64,000 nucleotides of DNA from assembly GCF_030272615.1 (NCBI RefSeq), contig NC_081410.1:510941442-511005441 (forward strand). Direction: 5' to 3'. The translations under genes and the position numbers were made by a program. The notes below the pieces were generated by a model. That model was not told the DNA's origin. It ran no database searches and saw only the letters and a list, made by a program, of their open reading frames with translations. This stretch comes from Cryptomeria japonica. Taxonomy: Eukaryota > Streptophyta > Pinopsida > Cupressales > Cupressaceae. Each line of letters begins with the position of its first letter. Within the stretch, counting starts at the first letter, position 1. This document shows positions 21,363 through 33,640 of the stretch, piece after piece.

Positions 21363-22328
21363 ACTGGTGACAAAACGAAATTCATCAAACTTGAAGATTG
21401 GAATGGTGGTTCAGTAAGGTTTGGAGACAACTCTTCCATCAAAATAAAGGGAAAAGACACTCTAAGTATTGATGAAAAATTGAAGGCACATGATGTATAT
21501 TATGTGGAAGGCCTTAAGAACAATCTGCTAAGTGTGAGTCAGATGTGTGACAAAGGTTACAAATTCACCTTTGACTCAACCAGTTGCCAGATAAAGAAAG
21601 ACAGTACCGGTCAAGTTGTGGCAGAAGGAAAGAGAACATATGGAAATGTTTATAATCTGAAGGAATGCTATGAGTCCCAATGCATGTTAGGACAAGTAGT
21701 TGAAAGTTGGTTGTGGCACCAAAGATTAGGCCACATAAACTTTGATAACCTGGCGGCAGTAAGCAAAAAGGGGTGTGTGACGAATATTCCACCCATCATC
21801 AAACCGGTAAGCACATTTTGTGATGAATGTGTAAAAGATAAGCAAACTAAAGTGAGCTTCAGGACAAAAGAGCACAACACCTCAAGACCACTTGAAATTG
21901 TGCATACAGATCTGTGTGGTCCAACTAGAACAAGAGCACTTGCAGGTGAAAGATACTTTATGCTCTTCATTGATGACTACTCAAGAATGACATGGGTCAC
22001 CTTCCTGCAAGATAAATCACAAGCATTTGAAAGATTCAAGATCTTTAGGAAGATGATGGAGAAAGAAAGTGGGTGCAGGTTAAAATGCCTAAGATCAAAC
22101 CGGGGTGAAGAGTTTACTTCAAATGAATTTGAAGATCATTGTGAAAAGCATGGAATTAGAAGACAATACTTAGCTCCTAGGACACCACAACAAAATGGTG
22201 TGGTAGAAAGGAAGAATAGGACAATCAAGGAGATGGCCAAAACCATGTTAAATGAGGTCAGTCTGCCAAATACATATTGGAAGGAAGCTGTTCATACTAC
22301 CGCATATACTTTGAACGGGTTCAATTAA
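21348..22328 (+). pseudogene. Copia-3 protease end and integrase
   Basis: HMTGDKTKF completes the protease active-site region in the shifted frame. The GAG-pre-integrase motif follows (WLWHQRLGHINFDNL ... CDECVKDKQ), then the integrase core with Asp in HTDLCGPTRTRAL. The second catalytic position is altered: RSNRGEEF, where RSDRGGEF is normal, so Asp is replaced by Asn. The Glu is present in GVVERKNRT. The frame breaks near 22320 and continues in the next entry. Confidence 0.9.
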
Positions 22329-23772
22329 GAACAAACAATAGAATGACACCTTATGAGTTGTGGTATGACCGCAAGCCATCTGTCAAATACTTCAAGGTAT
22401 TTGGAAGCAAGTTCTTTATCAAGAAAGATATGGATGGTCTAGGAAGTTTTGACTCCAGGAGTGATGAAGGAATCTTCCTCAGTTACTCATCTAACAACAA
22501 GGCCTACAAATGCTACAACAAAAGACTAAGAAGTGTCATTGAGAGTGTGCATGTAAAATTTGATGAGGATATGCACAAAGGATTTCAACCACAGGATAAC
22601 CAGTATGATAACTCTAGTGATGAAGATGGTGAAGCTCAGTCAGACATTGAAACAGAGGAAGCATCCAAGAAGGCCCCCAACCGGTATGTAGAGCTGAATC
22701 ACCCAAAAGAGCAAATTTTGGGAAATAAGAGTGATGGTGTGCAGACTAGAAGAAGAATTGCCTGGAATTATGAACAAGTCAACCTTTACCTCATGAATGA
22801 AGTTGAACCCAAAACATTCAATGAGGCCAGCAAAAGACAAGAATGGATGGATGCCATGGAAGAAGAACTGCAACAGATTCAAAAGAACAAGACTTAGGAA
22901 TTAGTCCCTAGACCAGAAGACAAGAACATCATTGGCACAAAATGGGTCTACCGGAATAAGATGAATGAAGAGGGTAAGATTGTTAGGCATAAAGCTATAC
23001 TAGTGTGCAAAGGACACTCTCAGGTAGAGGGGATTGACTTTGAAGTAATATTTACACCAGTAGCTAGATTAGAAGCAATTAGAATATTTCTAGCCTACTC
23101 TTCCTACAAGGGTTATAAAGTATACCAAATGGATGTAAAATATGCCTTCCTAAATGGAAATTTGGAAGAAGAAGTGTACATGGAGCAACTAGAAGGGTTT
23201 CTACTGCATAATGATGAGACATTTGTGTGCCGATTGAAGAAGGCCTTGTATGGTCTAAAGCAAGCTCCTAGAGCATGGTATTCAAGATTAGATTAGTACC
23301 TAAAAGAGCAGGGATTCAAAAAGGGAAGTGCTGATAGCAATTTTTACATAAAGAAAGATGGGAACCACATGTTCATTGTGGTTGTGTATGTAGATGACAT
23401 TATCTTTGTAGGCAACAAGGATACCCTCTGCAAAGAATTTTCTGATCAGATGCTATCAGAATTTGAGATGTCAATGCTTGGTGAATTGACTTACTTCCTT
23501 GGTTTGTAGATATCACAACAAGATAAAGGAATCTTTATCTCACAAATCAAGTATGCAAAGGAAATGCTGAAGAAATTCTAACTGGAAGATTGTAAATCGG
23601 TAAGTACCCCCATGGTGACTGGCAGTAAATTGAGAAAGAATGATGAATCACCGGTGGTGGATCAAACTCTGTAAAAATCCATGATAGGCAGTCTATTGTA
23701 TCTAACTACTTCAAGACCGCATATAGTTCAGGCAATTTACATGGTGGCCAGATTCCAAGCTGCACCTAAGTA
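22277..23772 (+). pseudogene. Copia-3 integrase tail and reverse transcriptase
   Basis: MTPYELWYDRKPSVKYFKVFGSK (integrase C-terminus), an acidic linker, then RT: WMDAMEEELQQI, a stop at 22896 where Trp is expected, [44 protein letters not shown] and an intact YVDDIIF box near 23389. Further stops lie near 23294, 23507, 23578 and 23672. The last copia reading is SMIGSLLYLTTSRPHIVQ, then FQAAPK at about 23772. Most stops are TAG or TAA at Gln or Trp positions, as expected from C-to-T decay. Confidence 0.9.
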
Positions 23773-26700
23773 GTCACCATGAAGTACAAGTTTGATTGCT
23801 ATCTTCCACCGACAAAGTTACATTCATCAGATAGAGATATCATGGACAATGATATTGGTCATGTGGAGCTAAATGAGTTCTTACAAGGTATAGCCAAACC
23901 AGATGAAAGGACCACTTGGGCTACCTCGTTGGTACGTTCAAGACTTATTTTGACAGCAGGATTCCTAGTGACATTGCATTCCTCAGACTTGATAATGGCT
24001 TGTGCATATAGAATTAAGCCTAATGAAAGAAGAGTTTATGGTCCTCTCGACAATGTGATCCTTGACATTTCTCCCGATGTCATAGAAGATGTTTTTCATA
24101 TTCCCAAATATGACTCATATGCTCATGTTACAATGACTCATGGAGAGTGGTACTTTCAGGAGGAAGGAGATCCCATGAGCTATAAATGAAAATTTGATGG
24201 AGAAAACCGAGAAACACAATCAGATGGAGCAAATTAAAATATTTCACCGGGTCTATTTCCACATGGACACTAAATACTATGTCACTCTCCTTATTAGGGT
24301 GGTCGGATTACTAGATGCAAAGGAGTTTCGTCCATGGATGTTGCTCTTCATGAAAATAAATTTGGCCATAAAAGAATACATTGATTGGGGCAAGATGATC
24401 AATGATAACTTGGATTGGCAATTGCAGCGAGTAAAGATAGATCCAAGGTCCTACATGTCTTCATATATTTTTTACTTGCTTGCAGCCCATGTTACTTACC
24501 CAGGGTTAAGAAGAGAGGGGTCCCTTCCTAATACTCCTATATATCACCATTACCCCTAGTTACAACTGGATAGGAGCTGTAAAGATCATCGGCTTGTCAA
24601 TAATTTCTTTGTTTTTGTAGTTATTGGATCCATTGAGGGAGAATTTAGTAAGAGGATATCTCCAGAAGCTGAAGAGATTAGGCATTTTGGCAGTTATTTT
24701 ATTCACTTTAAGACATTTACATATATAAGGGTTGCACGGTGCACAATGCCTCCATATAAATTGCCCCGATATCCTTGTGATCACCTTATTGTTTTGGAAC
24801 TATGCTGACAGGTGGAAGACACCCATATCTTGATAAAGAGAAAACATAAACCGTTCTTTCATCTCCCAATTGCAATAGGGGCCCACTCTTGCTTAGATAC
24901 GAAAGTAGTGAAAAACATTGAAGCTGAGCTACTTGAGTTCTCTTTGGACCTTCTACACATTGATAGGTATAAATTTGACCCGATTGGCACTTTCAACAAA
25001 AAGTCATGGGCTCCCACGTCGCTCATGTGCCAAGCCTTGAATATCGTTGAGCCAATTGTATAGATGATCATGAGGTTCGGGTGAGAGATTATTGCAAATT
25101 AAGTTTGGACCTCACGTCAGATGCTACTAATTTTTGGGTGATAAACCAGCTTAAGGGCTATGGGGATGAGAACATGCTGCACCCTTTGTATGAGGAGAAG
25201 AAAGTTTTTTATGTTCCTATTCACAATGTTGATCCCCATCTAGTTGAGCACAAATATATAAATTTCAGAGCTAAAGATCTATTGTTTTGGACAAAGTAAT
25301 GGATGGGGAATCTCTATGACATACTACTAGTTCCCTCGATAAAGACTCCATCTCAACTACATACACCTTTTGCCTCCCAAAGGAAAGAAAAATCTTGGTC
25401 CTTCCCCCTCCAAGAAACGGTGTCCACCAAAGAATCCATTTGGTCATGCCAGACCATATGTGGAGAAAATCCTATCGAAGGTGCACGAATAGATTAAACA
25501 AAAAGGTATAGATCAAGTTGCACCCTCTTCTTCTACTCCTCAATCTAACAAGAGAAAAGAACAACCTAGTACTCCTTCAGGGCTAGTTACTTCTTCAATT
25601 CATCAAACGATTAGGTCTGCAACAACTAGAGAGAAAGAAGAAGCTAGACCTTTCCCTATTGAGACAATGAGGGTATTCAAAAGGTTAAAGAAGCATAAGG
25701 GAGTCCCTCCTATCAACATCATAAGGGACTTGTCCGAAGAAGAAGAAGGGGACTTAGGACCTCAACTAATTAGAAGGAAGTGGTTTAGGGTCAAATTTAA
25801 GGAGCCCCAATTTGAAGGCCCTTCTTCTTAAACTCTTGATATCACACAAGCTCCATCACTTCAACAAGAAACTCGATTGCCTTCCACTATGAAGCCCTCC
25901 TCTCAAGACCTGCATCATGATACAATCTATATAGAAATAGACATAGATGTGGAGCCCGAGAAGGAGAAGGATTTAGAATAATTTCCCCGTGAGGAAGATG
26001 AGGGAGAAAAATTGGGTACCAAGGAGCTAGCTCTCAAGGTACATATTGAAAATGTGGAGGTCCTTGCTAAACAACAACAACAAGTGCCTCATGTTGTCCC
26101 ATGTGATACTGAAATTTTTAATAAGACTACCAAGGATACTTTGATATCCATGCTTGGGAGGGGTTTGAAAGAAGCAATAGAGAAAAATTAGGAAACACTC
26201 CCTCCCAACTCTTAGTAGCCAGCAAAATAAGTTGAAACTCAATATGATGAGACTACTACGGGTAGACCGACTTAAGAAAAAATAGTAGAGGAATCAACAC
26301 AACAATAGCCATCTACTGAGGACTTAACAAAGGATGTTATGGAGGAACAACATGATGAGAGAGAAGAGTAGCAACATGAAGAGCAAGAAAGTGATTTACA
26401 AGTAATAAATGTTGGTACCAGCTCTATCCCTCTTTGGCTTGCACATTCCATAGCTTGCAGGGGAAGAATATATAAAGTGGTGACTAAAAAAGAGTTCTCC
26501 ATATTGGAGAAAACTTTTAAAACTTCTAAAAACAAGAAATGAGCTCACAAGATGGCCTTTTTATCAGTAGATGAATCAGAGCATCGAAAGACCCAAATTT
26601 TTGTCCACAAATTGACAAGCTTGAGTAAGAGATGACCGAATAAGACTACCATATTTAGGAGGTAGATCTTGGTCAATAGAATAAAGAAGGATAAATACTC

Positions 26701-27576
26701 TCTTTGAGCCAATCTATAGATACCATTTTTCATGTGATGGACAAGGAGAGGCACAAAATGTTAAAGGCACAAAATGTTGAGTTGAAGAAATATATCAGCC
26801 ATCTCTTCGGTCCAATCGATTCAATGGTTCCATCATCAAGCACTTAGACTACCCTCACCCAAGGTTTGTCCAGGGTTGGTATAATTAAAGATTCTTTTAT
26901 TCCTATGACTATAAGTTGGAGAGAGGAGATTAAAAAATTGGGAGAGGACGCGATTCACCAAGTTTTGTTTGACTACAACCAATTGCAGTCTCAAATAACT
27001 ATTTTGAATGATTTATTGCAAGGGAGTGGAAAGGAAGATATAAATATATAGAATTCTATCCATTTATGGGAAGATTATCTCCCAGTATTGAGGAAAATAA
27101 AGAAAATTGATCTGCAATTGTTGCATGAGAAATCAATTTTGGAGGAAGATGTTGAAAGGAAGACAATAGTAGAATGGATGAGAGCTACAAAAATGGTAAT
27201 AAAGGAGTACACCAAGGCTTAGGATAAAACCATTGATCAAATAAGTTATATTCATTCTTTATTATCCTATATCAAGGAATTCGATGAAGGCTTGTCCAGG
27301 AGTATCCCAAATGGGAAATGGATCAAGAGGTTGCTACATTTGTCTTTCAGTCCTTTAAAGATAAAATGTATAACTACTCCTTGTAGGTGATTGAGGAGAT
27401 GATGGCTACAAGAGACAATGCAGGTAGAGTTGTCTCAGTTAGTAGATGCCAATAAAAAGTCTCGGTCCTTTATTAAAAATATGGTAATAAAACTAAATTA
27501 TACAAAGACCTTGGATGTAGAGGAGTTGCGAGCAGTTTTTTAGAGTTTTGAGCAACATTTTCCCTCTGAAATTTAA
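23773..27576 (+). pseudogene. Gypsy-1 ORF1, unknown function
   Basis: Broken frames that align over their length with Gypsy-2 (45046-45409, 49207-49797, 57514-60530), so this was one protein of over 1,000 residues. The N-terminal part is globular: KYKFDCYLPPTKLHSSDRDI, FLVTLHSSDLIMACAYRI, then VILDISPDVIEDVFHIPKY. A middle region follows (FSKRISPEAEEIRHFGSYF, YPCDHLIVLE, LLEFSLDLLHIDRYKFDP), then a low-complexity Pro/Ser/Glu region (25500-26400), then helical, charged segments (FSILEKTFKTSKNKK; EEIKKLGEDAIHQVLFDYNQLQ; VEEWMRATK-like). I recognise no enzyme motif. The ISPDVIEDVF pattern resembles N-terminal domains of plant transposon-associated proteins, but that is inference. Position matches ORF1 of Ogre-type elements. 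Confidence 0.7.
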
Positions 27577-28834
27577 ATTCAATTTCCAATAAAGTTTCTA
27601 AAATTAGTTGAAATCTCAAACTTCAGTTCTCCAACACAAAACACTATGTTTTGTGGGGATAGATTTGAAAAGCAAAGGGATTTTCATTCATTGTTTTCCA
27701 CAGCTAGAACCTCAAGTTAACTCTTAGTTGATTAGTAGCAGAACCATTTTTGTACATTCCCATGAGTAAAATACAATTGGTTATTGGCAGTTCGAAACAG
27801 TGGATTTGACACTTCTTTTGCATGGAATTAATTGCCCAAATCAGTTGTTTAGGTGTTAAATAGAAATTAGGGAGCTTAAGTTTCAATTTAGAATTGTTTT
27901 TCTTCTGTCTTTTAGTCAGTTTTATTCAGTTTCGAGTGGTAATTTTTCCCAAAAACCCTAGTTTTGAGCTTGGATATTTTCAGTTTCAAACTCTATATAA
28001 GCCCCTCTATTGTTTTTAATAGGGGTTGAATTTTCGGCATAAACATTCATTGAGATATTAATGTAGTTTTGGTGTGATATTTTTGCTGAAATTTTGTTAA
28101 ATGTGAGCGAAGTGTGTTCATGTTTTGGTATCTCAGTTTTGTGCTTAATGATTAAAATAGATCACATAGATGGAATTGTTGATCATTGAATGATTTGTAA
28201 GCAATAGATAAATTAGTTGTAGTAGATTTTTAGAGAAGCTCATTAGGAATTATATCTTGCATGTGTGCATTCAACTTGGCTATGCAATGTGATGGGTTCT
28301 GAAAATGATTATGGTATTATTTATTCCTTCGATGTTTGCATCATATTCATATGAATTGTGTTGATTTGATTTATGTGTATGCGGTTTCATTGTTTTGTTA
28401 GATTAATCATCTCTAAACTCTGCATCTTTTGAATTTTTTTATAATATTTGGTAGCGTAGAATAGCTAGCGTAAACTGTTATTTTCAGATTTGCATTTCAT
28501 TCATATATATATTTCAAAAATACAAAAACATTTGTGCATGTTAGAGAAAGATTGTTATATTTCCAGTCATAAAACCATCAAACCCCTTTGTTTATGACAC
28601 ATTGGTTCCTATTGATCTGTTCTACGTGGCTAAGACCTATCCTTCTAAAACCTTGGAGCATACTTTGTGTGATTTTCAAGAGAAGAGTTTTGTTGTAGAT
28701 CTCTTGTCGTTGGCCTGCTAACACTGGTATCAACATAACTGGTGCTAGAAGGAGGGCCATTAAACATTAACACTGGTACATATATTGTCTTTCTCTCCAA
28801 AAAGGTATCGATAGGTGCTTAGATCTACCCTCGA
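27577..28834 (+). other. Gypsy-1 ORF1-gag spacer, conserved with Gypsy-2
   Basis: AT-rich with no long ORF. It matches Gypsy-2 from about 60600 to 61890. The last 130 bases before 28722 read in one frame as LVPIDLFYVAKTYPSKTLEHTL and FQEKSFVVDLL, matching LVPNDPSYIAKTYPFRTLEHTS in Gypsy-2, so a short coding segment may end the shared block. After GCTAACA at about 28722 the two elements have nothing in common. Confidence 0.6.
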
Positions 28835-30636
28835 AAAAGGAGAATTATTTGAACTCTCTCAGCATAGAAAGGTTCATTGTGATAAAGGGAAATCCAAAGA
28901 TGCGAGTTTTTCTTCACCAAATCCTTCTTAGGACATTAGTAACCCAGTGGTGTTGACCCCTCTAGTTGTACATCCCGTGATAGCCAATGTTGCTCCAACA
29001 CCTCCTCCTATGGTGTTCTTTATGAACGATAAGAGTTCCCCTCTCAATTTGACCCAGTGCGTGCCATTACATGATTTGCCTACGAATCATGAGAAATTCT
29101 GCCCAAAATACATGTATGGAGAGTCTCAAACTATTGAAGAGCATATTAAGATGTTTAAAGAGACCCGCAACTATAGGGAAAATCCAACATCAAGATGTAG
29201 TATGTAGGCTCTTTCCCTACACTCTTGGCGAATTCACCTATTGTTGGTATGCCAATATGCCCCAGAATATAATCACTACTTGGCAAGACTTACAAAACAA
29301 GTTTTTAGGATAGTTTAAGTTCTATGTCGACTCGGTTGTTCTTTATCATCAGTTTTTCACAACCAAGAGAGAACCCACTAAGCCCATAGCTATATACAAG
29401 CATCAATTTCACCGACTTTTTCAGCAACTCGAGTGACCCTACAACATTCTATAGGAAGTAACCATCTAGGTCTATTTGAAATCATTGGACCCACTTGTTG
29501 ATGTTTTCATAAGGAGGCTTCCTCAAGCTAACATTGATACCTTGAAAAAGGTATATGACTTAGCTATGGTGATTGCTTGGCAAATGGATCCCTAAGGAGC
29601 ATAAAATTTTGGTGCCATCCCGTCTCTAGCTGGTTTAGGACAAACTAACTCGATTCCGACCATCAATTAGGCAATATCTAATCACTCTCCTTTTCTCAAT
29701 CCTGTCCCTATTCCTCCCATGGTTCTCCAAACTCCATTGTTGACGTATTCGAACCATGAGCCCCCATGCACAACCTTCTTTCAATAACAAGCTGAACAGG
29801 GAAAAGAACATAGTTCATAATTGATGTCTTAATTAGAAGAGAACAAGAAAACTTTATCCCAAGTTACTGGTGAGCTGACCAAATTGAAATTAAATGCCTG
29901 CTCGTATCACTAGCTGACTCCATAGGGTGCATCCACAAGTTTCAACCCCCAAAATTACAATCAAAATAACCAAAGTTTCACAAACAAAACTTTTGGACAA
30001 CCCCAACCAAATATACAATGGAGCACTAGTCCAAACAATGGAATGCTTCCAAATAAGACAAAAATAACAAATTTGTGTGAATTTACTGATGCTAATCTAG
30101 CTGCTAATGGATGCAGGTTTGCATGATACATTTAACCATCTAGAAATTCACTACAAAGAAATGTAGAAAGATTCATAGATCATGTAGTCTAAATCATAGC
30201 CACCTTCTAAACCAATGAAAGCCATGATGCTAGAGTCATATGTTTGTATGAGTGAGATTGCCCGATCACAGACAGTTAGAGAAGAAGAGTTCGTCTTTCT
30301 CTTTCAAAAGGAAGGTGAACTGGAATATTCAGAAGTGCATGCCTTCTAAAATTGGACCAACTATAATTTGAGAAGCAAAAAGGAATCATTGATTGATGGA
30401 ATTTCTCCTGGGTCCTAGTCAATTCCGCCGGACACACATGCAAGTAATACTCCAGCTGCTACTAAGGGACTTGAAAATCTGTCATCTAAGCCGACATATA
30501 CTGTTGCTACTAAACCATCAACAGTAAACACTAAGAAATACAAATTAGTTGAAGAATTAAAAAGGGTGTAATCCAATATGTTGATGTTTGAGGTATTGCA
30601 AAATTTTGTAGCACATAGAGAAGCCTTGACCAGTCT
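28835..30636 (+). pseudogene. Gypsy-1 gag
   Basis: Decayed gag of Ty3/gypsy type. Pieces in order: LTPLVVHPVIANVAP, MFFMNDKSS-like, KYMYGESQTIEEHIKMFKETRNY, then after a frameshift GEFTYCWYANMPQNIITTWQDLQNKF, DPLVDVFIRRLPQANIDTLKK and YDLAMVIAWQMDP. Farther on, YNLRSKKESLIDG and KLVEELKRV..NMLMFEVLQNFVAHREAL form the gag/protease linker typical of this lineage. Many stops. No clear zinc knuckle was found in the decayed linker. Confidence 0.75.
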
Positions 30637-31140
30637 TTGAATCCTACACGAAAGGATGTTGCCAGTACAAAACTCACAAAACCAACAACAAATATCAATG
30701 CGATGAAGGTGATGCCTACAATGATTAAAGATGTAGTTGAAGCACCTCCATTTCTATTAAGTCTCTGGATCTTTGGTAAAAAAAGTCATAATTGTTTGGT
30801 TGATTCAAGTGCCACTTGCAATGTTATGCTATATTCCATTTGTCAAAAACTAGGTATGACCCCAACTCCAGCTAATCGAGTAGTTATTTAGTTACATAAA
30901 TCAGAAGTGAAGATGATTGGCGTCTTGAAAAACGTTCAGGTCCAATTGGTGGCAGATCCTCATATTGAAGTTTATATTGACATCCACGTTGTGGATATCC
31001 CTGAACTATATGGCATGATTCTCAATTGAGATTGGACTAAGAGCTTAAAAGATTGGTTCTCGACTGATTTCATATAGTTGTGGGTTCCATGGAGGTGTCA
31101 ACAATCAGATTAAGATTGATGCTAAACCTAAACTTAAGAA
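30637..31140 (+). pseudogene. Gypsy-1 aspartic protease
   Basis: Retropepsin-like reading NCLVDSSATCNVMLYSICQKLGM. The active-site triad is Asp-Ser-Ser (30802-30810) in place of Asp-Ser-Gly. After a stop it continues VKMIGVLKNVQVQLV, YIDIHVVDIPELYGMILN, DWTKSL and WFSTDF, the usual C-terminal half in Tat-group gypsy elements. Several stops show it is dead. Confidence 0.78.
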
Positions 31141-31930
31141 AATGATAACTAAGTATAATGCCCCAGACAAGGTAGTGAATTTTTTAGAAGTTGACCTTGG
31201 AGTATACATGATGGATCAAATATTTGCGTTCATTCACCAACAAGAAGATGAATTAGATGGCAGTCTCATTTTGGGTCTACAGGAGTTCATCCCAAATGAT
31301 GAGTGCTTCACCAATTTTGTTAACAAGATGGTTAAAAACATTAAACACTTGGGAGGAGATTTTCAACCATATGTCCTACTACTCCCTGGTTGGTGTCACA
31401 TTCATAGACACAAGCACTCATAATTTACTTGTCCAACTTGTCAAGATGATATGGCTCGAGTTTAGATTTGGATCCTCCAAGAGGCCAATAATTCCACCTC
31501 TTCTTCATCTTCTGAATTTGACTCTTGGTATGGTCAACTAGATGATGATCCTTATATATGTAGTTTTGACACATTTGGATCAGATCAAGAACTCGCTCCC
31601 CTTCTTGAAGATGGTACTTCTTCCGATGATGAAACTTCCAATGCACCTGATGAAAACATTCAATCAAGATCAATTTCTTCCAAGGAGGAGATATCCTCAG
31701 GACAATCAAACCTACCAAATACACACAAAGTTGATTGCATTGACCAAGGCCAAAAATAATTTGAATTTCAAGTGGAAGATGAGGAAAGAGCCCCTCCATC
31801 AGTTGCTGAAGTTATGTTTGAGCCAAAACATCTTGGTGATGGGAAATATTTTTAGAACATGAAAACTCAACAACCATGTGTAGTAGATCTTCGACTAGCT
31901 AGTCAAGCTTCAAGACGTAAGTCCAGTAAT
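31141..31930 (+). pseudogene. Gypsy-1 linker between protease and RNase H
   Basis: Reads as acidic, Ser-rich linker in shifting frames (VNFLEVDLGVYMMDQIF, STSSSSSEFDSWYGQLDDDP, APLLEDGTSSDDETSNAPDE, VEDEERAPPSVAEVMFEPK). No catalytic motif is seen. It joins the protease to the RNase H of the next entry and has no counterpart in copia. Confidence 0.6.
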
Positions 31931-32415
31931 ATAATTAAATCCAAGAATAATAAAGAGATAGGCATCTGGATAATCCAATTTTATGGTTCAAAGAGAAAGC
32001 AAGCGAGTGGAGCTGGAGTAGAATTATTAATCCAAAAGGAAAATCTTTCTTGGCTCCCCTCAGATTGCAGTTCACTTATACCAACAATATGGTAGAATAT
32101 GAAGCTCTCATCCATGGGTTGCTGATGGTGCTTAAGAAGAAGATCAAGATCCTATTGGTTGAAGGAGATTTGCAATTAGTAATCATGCAAATTAGAAGCT
32201 AGTACACTCGTCATGACAAGTGCCTTAATGTGTACAAGAATAGAGTTTGGGACCTAATAGAAGATTTTGATGTGTTTGGCATTAAGTCCATCCCATGTCG
32301 CAAGAATAATATAGTTGATTCCCTTGCAGTAGCAACTACCTACCTTGAGCCAATTAGCAGTTCTAATTTGACAAGGTTTTCAATAGAATTAGTTGCCACC
32401 CCATGTAGTCCCAGA
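31931..32415 (+). pseudogene. Gypsy-1 archaeal-type RNase H, upstream of RT
   Basis: Reading IWIIQFYGSKRKQASGAGVEL, then after a break NMVEYEALIHGLLMVL, ILLVEGDLQLVIMQI, NVYKNRVWDLIEDFDVFGIKSI and RKNNIVDSLAVA matches the RNase H fold with the extended tail of the archaeal-type domain that plant Tat elements are known to have acquired. The first catalytic Asp (FDGS) is replaced by Tyr (FYGS); the Glu (VEYEAL) and later Asps (VEGDLQ, NIVDSLA) are recognisable. It is separate from the normal gypsy RNase H, which follows the RT at 33641-34160. Frameshifts near 32090 and 32220 make it inactive. Confidence 0.75.
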
Positions 32416-33640
32416 TAATGTGACAAATTTTCAGGTGTTCGAAGATGATCATCATATACTGCAAGTCATCATGTTGGTTGGAGTCTTTGAAAATCAAGTG
32501 ATTAACAAAGCTGAATATGAGGTGGATGATGTAATAGATGAAGGTATCATAAATCTTATGACTAATTATACTCCTAAAGATATGGTTGCCTTGGAAATAA
32601 TTTTTGACCAAGAGGAGTCATCTTGCAAGAAAGGATCATTTGTAGAATCTGATGGAGACAAAGTTGATCCTTATAATCTCGAAATTGAAAATGATAAGAA
32701 AGAGGTCTTAATTGGGAAATTATGCACCATTGAGGAGAGGCAAGGAATTCTCAACACCTTGAAGGATTTTAGAGAAGTTATAGTCTGGGGATATGAAGAA
32801 CCTAAAACATATGACACCTCAGTGATAGTGCACAATATTACATTGAAACTAGGAGCTAAGTTGTTCAAAGAAAGACAATGACCTATTAATGCCTATATAG
32901 AGCCATTGATCCTTAAAGAAGTCCATAAAATTTTCAAAGCTAAAATCATTTTTATAGTATGACACTCTACCTAGGTTGCAAATCTAGTCCCTGTACACAA
33001 GAAAAATGGAGAAATCAGGCTATGTGCCAATTTCTGTGATCTCAATAAGTCTTCAAAAAAGGATAATTATCCTCTACCTTCACTTGATGAAGTTTTGAAA
33101 ATTATTAATGGGTGTCAAATGATGTCTTTCCTCGACAGATACTCAGGGTATAATTAAGTCATGGTCCAAGTGGAATTAAAAACTTTATTCACAACAAAAG
33201 GGGGAACTCTTGCATACCCCAGGATGTCGTTTAGGCTTATAAACTCTAGGGAAACTTTTCAATGTGAAATGGATATAGATTTTGTTGGTCTAGTTGGCAT
33301 GTGCATTATTATTTATATGGATGACTTAACAATATTTTCAAAGGTGAGAGTTGATCATGTTAGTGATCTTAGAAAAGTTTTGCATGTTGTCGTGAATTTG
33401 GCATTTCTCTCAACCCCAATAAGTGCATTTTTGGAGTAATTGAAGGGAAACTTATTAGTCATGTCATATCTAAAAGGGGAATTGCGATTAACCCAGAACG
33501 GGTTGAGGCTATTCAAAAGCTACCAGTGCCAAATAGTAAAAAGGAACTAAAATCTTTTTCTGAGAAGATCAATTTCGTGAGTAAGTTCATAAGTGGTTTT
33601 GGTGAAATTGTGCATCCATTGAATGGTATGTTGAAGAAGG
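32416..33640 (+). pseudogene. Gypsy-1 reverse transcriptase
   Basis: An N-terminal linker frame (32393-32881: NFQVFEDDHHILQ, CTIEERQGILNTLKDFREV, YEEPKTYDTSVIVHNITLKL) leads to RT: PVHKKNGEIRLCANFCDLNKS, DNYPLPSLDEVL, SFLDRYSGYN (first Asp retained), TLAYPRMSFRLINSRETFQ, and the catalytic box as IYMDDLTIFSK near 33313, with both Asps. The connection follows after a frameshift (INPERVEAIQKLPVPNSKKEL). Stops near 32880, 32960, 33158 and 33437 disrupt it. Confidence 0.87.

Larger units (their letters stand above)
17427..23772 (+). mobile_element. Copia-3: 3'-truncated Ty1/copia element
   Basis: 5' LTR, initiator-Met primer site, long gag, protease, integrase and most of RT, all with frameshifts and stops. 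It ends near 23772 in the RT/RNase H connection, where sequence switches to Gypsy-1 ORF1; no 3' LTR is present. The 5' end abuts Copia-2, so it probably inserted into that element and later lost its 3' half, with the remainder of Copia-2, by deletion. Confidence 0.9.
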
